This document shows, in pieces, positions 6,361-9,773 of a stretch of 9,773 nt of DNA (within the stretch, counting starts at the first letter, position 1; the number at the start of each line of letters is the position of its first letter). The stretch is from contig DCTU01000122.1 of NCBI GenBank assembly GCA_002329445.1, forward strand, positions 1-9,773, in the 5' to 3' direction. A model generated the notes under the pieces. That model was not told the origin of the DNA. It did not search any database and was given only the letters and a program-made list of their open reading frames with translations. The translations under genes were made by a program, and so were the position numbers. This stretch comes from a bacterium UBP9_UBA1432 (GTDB lineage Bacteria > Vulcanimicrobiota > Xenobia > Xenobiales > Xenobiaceae).

Positions 6361-7254
6361 ATGTACGACGCGATCTCCCGGATCTCAGGATTGCAGACCC
6401 CAAGCCTGACGGGTGTCGGGGCCATCCGAGGGCGTTTCCTGAACGCCCTGTCGGGCCTGAGCACCCGGCTGGTCGGAGCCATGTCCTACGGCACCCCGTC
6501 CTCGCGTTGGCAGACCGTGAATCTGTCCGCCGGGCTCTCGGGCTACCTGGGCGCCGGAAAGGCGACGCCCACCTCGGAGGCCTCGCGCCTGGTTCCGGCC
6601 CAGTCGGGCCCGGTTCAAGGGGAAGTGGCCTCCTATCAGGCCAACTGGACCGCCGGCGGCCAGCATTCCTACTGGCACACCCTCGGGGGCCGGACGCCGA
6701 CCCTCGACCGCGAGTCGGAGGCCGGTTCCTTCACGGGAGGACGGGCCACCCCCAGCGACGCCAACCTGGGATACCAGACCGGAAGCAGCGTGCCCGCCGA
6801 GGGCCAGGGCAGCACGATCACCCTCCTGCCCACGCCCCCCGGTCAGCCGGGCACTCCGTCGGCTCCGGGAACGCCAGCCGCACCGGTGACCCCTGGTGCG
6901 CCCGAGTCGCCAGGACTTCCGCCCACGGCCTACCCCACGCCGAACCTGGGCGCTCCGGCGACGGGAATTCCGGGCAGCTACGTGGACAACGGGAACCCGT
7001 CCAACGGGATCCCCTCGGCCTACACCAACCCGTTGGGCTCGCCCGGGATGCCGAACCTGGGCGCTCCGGCGACGGGAATCCCCGGCGGCTACCTGGACAA
7101 CGGGAACCCGTCCAGCGGAATCCCTGCTGCCTATCTGGACAACGGCAACCCCGCCACCGGCATCCCGGGGGCCTATCCGGTCGGCATCCCGGGCGGCTAT
7201 CCGGGCATGCCCTCCGCCGGCATTCCCGGTCCCTATCCCTTCTTCTTCATGTAG
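6361..7254 (+). CDS. Pro/Gly-rich repeat protein with seven GIPxxY motifs
   Basis: 297 residues from ATG 6361, preceded by GAGAGG at 5 bases; the in-frame GTG at 6313 has no such support. I do not recognise the family. Residues 1-45 include a possible amphipathic helix (around RGRFLNALSGLSTRLVGAM) but no standard signal peptide. Residues 45-150 are Ser/Thr/Gly-rich and likely flexible. Residues 155-195 form a Pro-rich linker of PGTP-like steps. From 194 to the end the protein is repetitive: GIPxxY occurs at 202, 216, 239, 253, 267, 275 and 287, often followed by DNGNP, with two 37-residue copies at 194-230 and 231-267. It ends PYPFFFM. There are no cysteines. Such composition suits an elastic, surface, adhesive or phase-separating protein, but export is not evident and the role is unknown. 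It is divergent from the AAA+ gene and followed by an intrinsic terminator, so it is probably monocistronic. Confidence 0.8.
   Translation: MYDAISRISGLQTPSLTGVGAIRGRFLNALSGLSTRLVGAMSYGTPSSRWQTVNLSAGLSGYLGAGKATPTSEASRLVPAQSGPVQGEVASYQANWTAGGQHSYWHTLGGRTPTLDRESEAGSFTGGRATPSDANLGYQTGSSVPAEGQGSTITLLPTPPGQPGTPSAPGTPAAPVTPGAPESPGLPPTAYPTPNLGAPATGIPGSYVDNGNPSNGIPSAYTNPLGSPGMPNLGAPATGIPGGYLDNGNPSSGIPAAYLDNGNPATGIPGAYPVGIPGGYPGMPSAGIPGPYPFFFM
6940..7161 (+). repeat. Tandem 111-bp duplication inside the repeat-protein gene
   Basis: Copy 1 is 6940-7050 and copy 2 is 7051-7161, each coding 37 residues starting PNLGAPATGIPG. The first 29 bases are identical between copies, and another identical 20-base run covers the GGACAACGGGAACCC region. 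The later part of each copy has drifted. This indicates an in-frame duplication built on a smaller unit of roughly 14-15 residues (GIPxxYxDNGNPxx). Confidence 0.85.
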
Positions 7255-7287
7255 TCTCCAGGACTTGGGACCTCCCAACCTGACGTG

Positions 7288-7324
7288 GACCCGGCTGTCC
7301 GGCAGCCGGGTCTTCTTCGTCTTC
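7288..7324 (+). terminator. Intrinsic terminator after the repeat-protein gene
   Basis: A perfect 10-base stem GACCCGGCTG/CAGCCGGGTC with loop TCCGG (7288-7312) is followed by a pyrimidine tail with several TT pairs (7313-7324). A smaller hairpin TTGGG/CCCAA (7265-7278) precedes it, directly after the stop codon. The tail is not a pure T-run but is typical for GC-rich genomes. Confidence 0.75.
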
Positions 7325-7400
7325 CGGCCCGTCCACCACTTCCTGGGGTTCTCGCGCAGGGGCTGCCCGGGAGGTTGCGAACCCTGGGGCATCATCTCTC

Positions 7401-7405
7401 GGAGG
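7401..7405 (+). promoter_or_regulatory. Ribosome binding site deciding the GTG start of the zinc-ribbon gene
   Basis: GGAGG lies 8 bases before GTG 7414. The in-frame start at 7285 would place the first codon inside or before the terminator stem and is rejected. Confidence 0.7.
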
Positions 7406-7413
7406 CCCTGATC

Positions 7414-9315
7414 GTGCTGCTGCTTCCTCCCCCCCTGGCCACCCTCGTCGAGGTGGCCCGAGCCTTTGTCGCCGGGCAGGCCGACCCCGACGAGGTTCGG
7501 CAGGCCATGCCCGCAGCCTGGTGGTTCGTCTGGAACGGCGCGCGTCTTCTGGACCAGCTCTCGCCAGGGGTTCTTCGCACCGGCCGGGTCCAGGAACTGC
7601 TGCGCTCGGCGCGTCTGGAGTCCGAGGCCCAGTGGCGTGCCCTGCAGGCTCTGGAGAACGCCCTGGCGGAGGGCAGGAGCGTGGGAGTCCAGCGGGCCCT
7701 CGAGGACCTGCGCCTGGCCACCGACCGGCTCCAGGAGGCCCTGCGTGCCTTGCGCTCCGAAGAGCAGGAGGCCGATTTCTTCTCTCCCGACCCCGAGTTG
7801 GACCACTTCCTGAAGATCGGCCGGAACGTCCTGGACGGTCACGTGGCGGCTCAGGCCCTGCAGGCCGACTTCCCCGGGGTGGCTTCGCGAGTCGCCCGAC
7901 GGCGGGCGGCGGTGGCGCGGTTTGCCCTCTTCCATCCGGATTCCGGACTTGGCGCGTCGGCGGAACCCCCTCTGCAGAACCTGGAGGCCGGGATGGGAGC
8001 CGCGGCGGAGTTCCTCCGAGGGGGGCGCCGGGAGACATTGGAGGATTGCCTGCGCCTGGTGGCGCCGGCGTCCGTCGATCTGCAACCTCTCCTCCAGGAG
8101 ATGGAGGCGTGGGCCAACCGGCACCGGCGCCACGCAGCCCACCCTCTGGTGGAGGAGCTGGCTCGGGCTCGGGAGGTGGTCCTGCCCGGGGAGTTGCTGG
8201 AGCGACTGTGGGAGGATCTGGCGGCCCTCCTGGAGGATGAGGCCGCCCGGATCGAGACCCTGCGCCGTCATCCGTTGCGAGTGCTGGCCGGCCTGGATCC
8301 GGAGCCCGCTGCGGTGCTTCACCTGGCGGCTCGTCAGGCTCTGTCTGAGTCCCGGTCCACAGGACTTGCCGGCGCACCTCTCGAGGCCCTGGATGCGGCC
8401 CTGACCTCGCTGCGCAGGGAGCTGGCCTGTCAGGCCGAGCTTCTCGGGCAGGCCACAGCTCCGGTCCAGGGAGCTCCCTTCCTGGCGGAACTCCAACTGG
8501 GCCTGGGACGGGCCATGCAGGGGCAGCTCCCGCGGGAGGAGCTGCATTCCGTGGTGGAGCACTTTCAGGCACTGCAGCAGGGTCTGGCCGACGAGCTGGC
8601 GCAGTCCGCCGGCCTGGTGGATCCCGAAGAGGAAGAGGCCCTCCACGACTTGCTGACGCGGCAGGGCGAGGCCGGGACCCTGCTGGAGCTCTGGTGTCAA
8701 GGTGCACAGGGGGAGAACCTGGTTGAGGCCTGGTCCATCCTGGCTGAGACGGCACCTCGGCTGGTGGCCCTGAGCGAATCCATGCGCCAACGCCTCCAGA
8801 ACGCGAGCTCCACTCCTTCGGGCACGGTCTGCATGCGTTGTGGAGCCGCCAATTCGCCTTCAAGCCGCTACTGCGGGACGTGCAGCGCGGTCCTGCCGGT
8901 TTCCGCCCAGGGGCCGACGGAGTTCTCGGAGATCACCGGCGGAGGCGAGTCGGCTCCGGCAGCTCCGGCCCATGTGGTCCGTCTGGAAGACCTGGTCCGC
9001 CGGGTCGAGGAGGAGCAGGCCGGACCGGCCGAGGTCCAGGTTGAGGTGGAGGACCTGCTGGCACGGGCCGAACAGGTGGCTTCGACCTTTCACGGACAGG
9101 TCCGGCCCCGCCTGCTGGCGGACCCCGCGCTGGTCGAGTATGCCCGCTTCTTCGAAGAGCAGATGGAGGTCTATCTGGAGGGCCTGCGAGCCATCCTGTG
9201 CTTTGCCCGGGAAGGGCGTTCCGACCTGTTGTATCGGGGCTTGGAGTCCTGCCGCAGCGCCGGGGTTGAGTTGATGGCCCTGCGCAGCGTGGTGGATCAG
9301 GCGGACGGGCCTTGA
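7414..9315 (+). CDS. Large helical protein with a single zinc ribbon
   Basis: 633 residues from GTG 7414. The only recognisable domain is a zinc ribbon at 473-490: C473-x2-C476-x10-C487-x2-C490 in CMRCGAANSPSSRYCGTC, one half of the usual double zinc ribbon pattern. It should bind one structural zinc and serve in protein or nucleic-acid contact. Everything else looks alpha-helical and acidic, with no membrane segment beyond a short hydrophobic N-terminal MLLLPPPLATLV and no clear signal peptide. Several 35-45-residue stretches share a helix, a Gly-containing turn and a second Leu-rich helix (about 12-46, 74-110, 130-168, 188-227, 358-395, 579-623), suggesting a degenerate helical-hairpin repeat. 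A flexible Gly/Ala/Pro linker follows the ribbon at 498-518. It sits behind a terminator and 105 bases before the site-2 protease gene. No family is recognised; a scaffold or regulatory role is inference. Confidence 0.85.
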   Translation: MLLLPPPLATLVEVARAFVAGQADPDEVRQAMPAAWWFVWNGARLLDQLSPGVLRTGRVQELLRSARLESEAQWRALQALENALAEGRSVGVQRALEDLRLATDRLQEALRALRSEEQEADFFSPDPELDHFLKIGRNVLDGHVAAQALQADFPGVASRVARRRAAVARFALFHPDSGLGASAEPPLQNLEAGMGAAAEFLRGGRRETLEDCLRLVAPASVDLQPLLQEMEAWANRHRRHAAHPLVEELARAREVVLPGELLERLWEDLAALLEDEAARIETLRRHPLRVLAGLDPEPAAVLHLAARQALSESRSTGLAGAPLEALDAALTSLRRELACQAELLGQATAPVQGAPFLAELQLGLGRAMQGQLPREELHSVVEHFQALQQGLADELAQSAGLVDPEEEEALHDLLTRQGEAGTLLELWCQGAQGENLVEAWSILAETAPRLVALSESMRQRLQNASSTPSGTVCMRCGAANSPSSRYCGTCSAVLPVSAQGPTEFSEITGGGESAPAAPAHVVRLEDLVRRVEEEQAGPAEVQVEVEDLLARAEQVASTFHGQVRPRLLADPALVEYARFFEEQMEVYLEGLRAILCFAREGRSDLLYRGLESCRSAGVELMALRSVVDQADGP

Positions 9316-9327
9316 ACTCAAACGCAA

Positions 9328-9372
9328 TTCTGACGGAGTTCTGATCAAGATCTGGGGATCATCGGGTAGGAT
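9328..9372 (+). promoter_or_regulatory. Possible activator-dependent promoter of the site-2 protease gene
   Basis: TTCTGA occurs twice, at 9328-9333 and 9339-9344, exactly 11 bases apart. That spacing is used by OmpR/PhoB-type regulators on direct repeats. A -10-like TAGGAT stands at 9367-9372 with no good -35 at the normal distance, as expected for an activated promoter. A loose inverted repeat TGATC/GATCA (9342-9361) overlaps. The signal is weak. Confidence 0.25.
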
Positions 9373-9404
9373 GGATCCAGGCGGGGTGCTCTGCAGCCTC
9401 CGCG

Positions 9405-9412
9405 AAAGGAGG
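9405..9412 (+). promoter_or_regulatory. Ribosome binding site deciding the TTG start of the site-2 protease gene
   Basis: AAAGGAGG lies 8 bases before TTG 9421, a full match at ideal spacing. Confidence 0.8.
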
Positions 9413-9420
9413 CGGAAGCC

Positions 9421-9773
9421 TTGCGTTGGTCCTACCGGATGGGGAAGCTTGCCGGCATCGATGTCTACGTCCACCTGACGTTCTTGCTGCTGTTGGCCTG
9501 GATTGGCCTGAGCCGGCTCTTCTCGGGCCAGGGGGTGGCCGGGGCCACCTTGTCGGTCCTGCTGGTGGTCATGGTCTTCGGCATCGTGGTCCTGCACGAA
9601 CTGGGCCACGCCCTGGCGGCTCGTCACTACGGCATCCCCACCCGGGATATCACCCTGCTTCCTATCGGCGGGGTGGCTCGCCTGGCGAGGATGCCCGAGC
9701 GACCTCTCCAGGAGTTCGTCGTGGCGGCGGCCGGGCCCGCGGTCAACCTGGTGCTGGCCTGCCTGGGTGCCCT
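9421..9773 (+). CDS. Site-2 protease family (M50) metalloprotease, N-terminal part
   Basis: 117 codons visible; the gene runs off the right edge with no stop. Site-2 proteases are multi-pass membrane zinc enzymes that cut substrates, often anti-sigma factors or pro-regulators, inside the membrane. The protein begins MRWSYRMGKLAGIDVYVHLT, the family-type N-terminus, which with the ribosome site supports TTG 9421 over ATG 9439. A first membrane helix covers about 19-33. A second (about 40-58) leads into the zinc motif H59-E60-L-G-H63. Then come LLPIGGVARLARMPERP at 79-95 and AAGPAVNLVLA at 103-113. The LPIGGVARL and AGPAVN pattern is typical of the SpoIVFB-like group, whose members often have C-terminal CBS domains. 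That part and the second metal-binding motif are outside the window. It may have its own promoter or be co-transcribed with the zinc-ribbon gene. Confidence 0.93.
   Translation, partial: MRWSYRMGKLAGIDVYVHLTFLLLLAWIGLSRLFSGQGVAGATLSVLLVVMVFGIVVLHELGHALAARHYGIPTRDITLLPIGGVARLARMPERPLQEFVVAAAGPAVNLVLACLGA

Noticed and set aside
3464..6403. A 979-codon open frame on the - strand across tatD and the AAA+ gene
   Set aside because: It is extremely rich in Arg, Gly, Pro and Ala, overlaps two well-supported genes (one on the opposite strand, one in another frame), and shows no domain. It is a high-GC shadow frame.
7285..7413. 43-residue N-terminal extension of the zinc-ribbon protein
   Set aside because: It would be encoded by the terminator hairpin region; GTG 7414 has GGAGG at 8 bases.
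6385..8863. Two long - strand frames (6385-8790 and 7247-8863) opposite the repeat and zinc-ribbon genes
   Set aside because: They span the terminator and a gene boundary and are Gly/Arg/Pro-rich without recognisable domains. The + strand genes have ribosome sites and a zinc ribbon.

Overview
The window is GC-rich bacterial DNA, with codon third positions mostly G or C, tight gene packing, and frequent GTG or TTG starts behind good Shine-Dalgarno sequences. The sequence does not settle the taxon. A free-living, high-GC bacterium with a fairly large genome is the safest reading. No rRNA, tRNA, CRISPR array, transposase or phage structural gene was seen, and no gap without a gene exceeds about 220 bases. 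Nine protein genes are supported, two of them cut by the window edges.

Left region, + strand, 1-2789: the C-terminal part of a beta-class DNA methyltransferase; a 357-residue helical/coiled-coil protein (distantly TelA-like at best); and a roughly 335-349-residue protein of unknown family. They are closely spaced or overlapping and look like one operon whose start lies upstream of the window.

Middle region, 2800-6138: a YqaA/DedA-type (VTT) membrane protein on the - strand converges on that operon with a 10-base gap. It is divergent from a complete TatD-family metal-dependent deoxyribonuclease on the + strand. The TatD gene in turn converges with a large AAA+ ATPase gene on the - strand. That ATPase has a clear P-loop, sensor 1 and sensor 2, a long unassigned N-terminal half, and an unusual Walker B.

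Right region, 6139-9773, + strand: divergent from the ATPase, behind a good sigma70-like promoter, is a Pro/Gly/Tyr/Asn-rich protein whose C-terminus carries seven GIPxxY repeats and a recent 111-bp duplication. It ends at an intrinsic terminator. Next comes a 633-residue helical protein with one four-cysteine zinc ribbon and a possible degenerate helical-hairpin repeat. Last is the N-terminal part of a site-2 protease (M50, HELGH), cut by the right edge.

The housekeeping-like genes (TatD, VTT protein, site-2 protease) are well recognised. The novelty lies in four proteins without a clear family: the coiled-coil protein and its neighbour beside the methyltransferase, the repeat protein, and the zinc-ribbon helical protein. 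The divergent AAA+ ATPase adds to this. Nothing here proves a new system. The best candidates for one are the methyltransferase operon and the ATPase/repeat-protein divergent pair.
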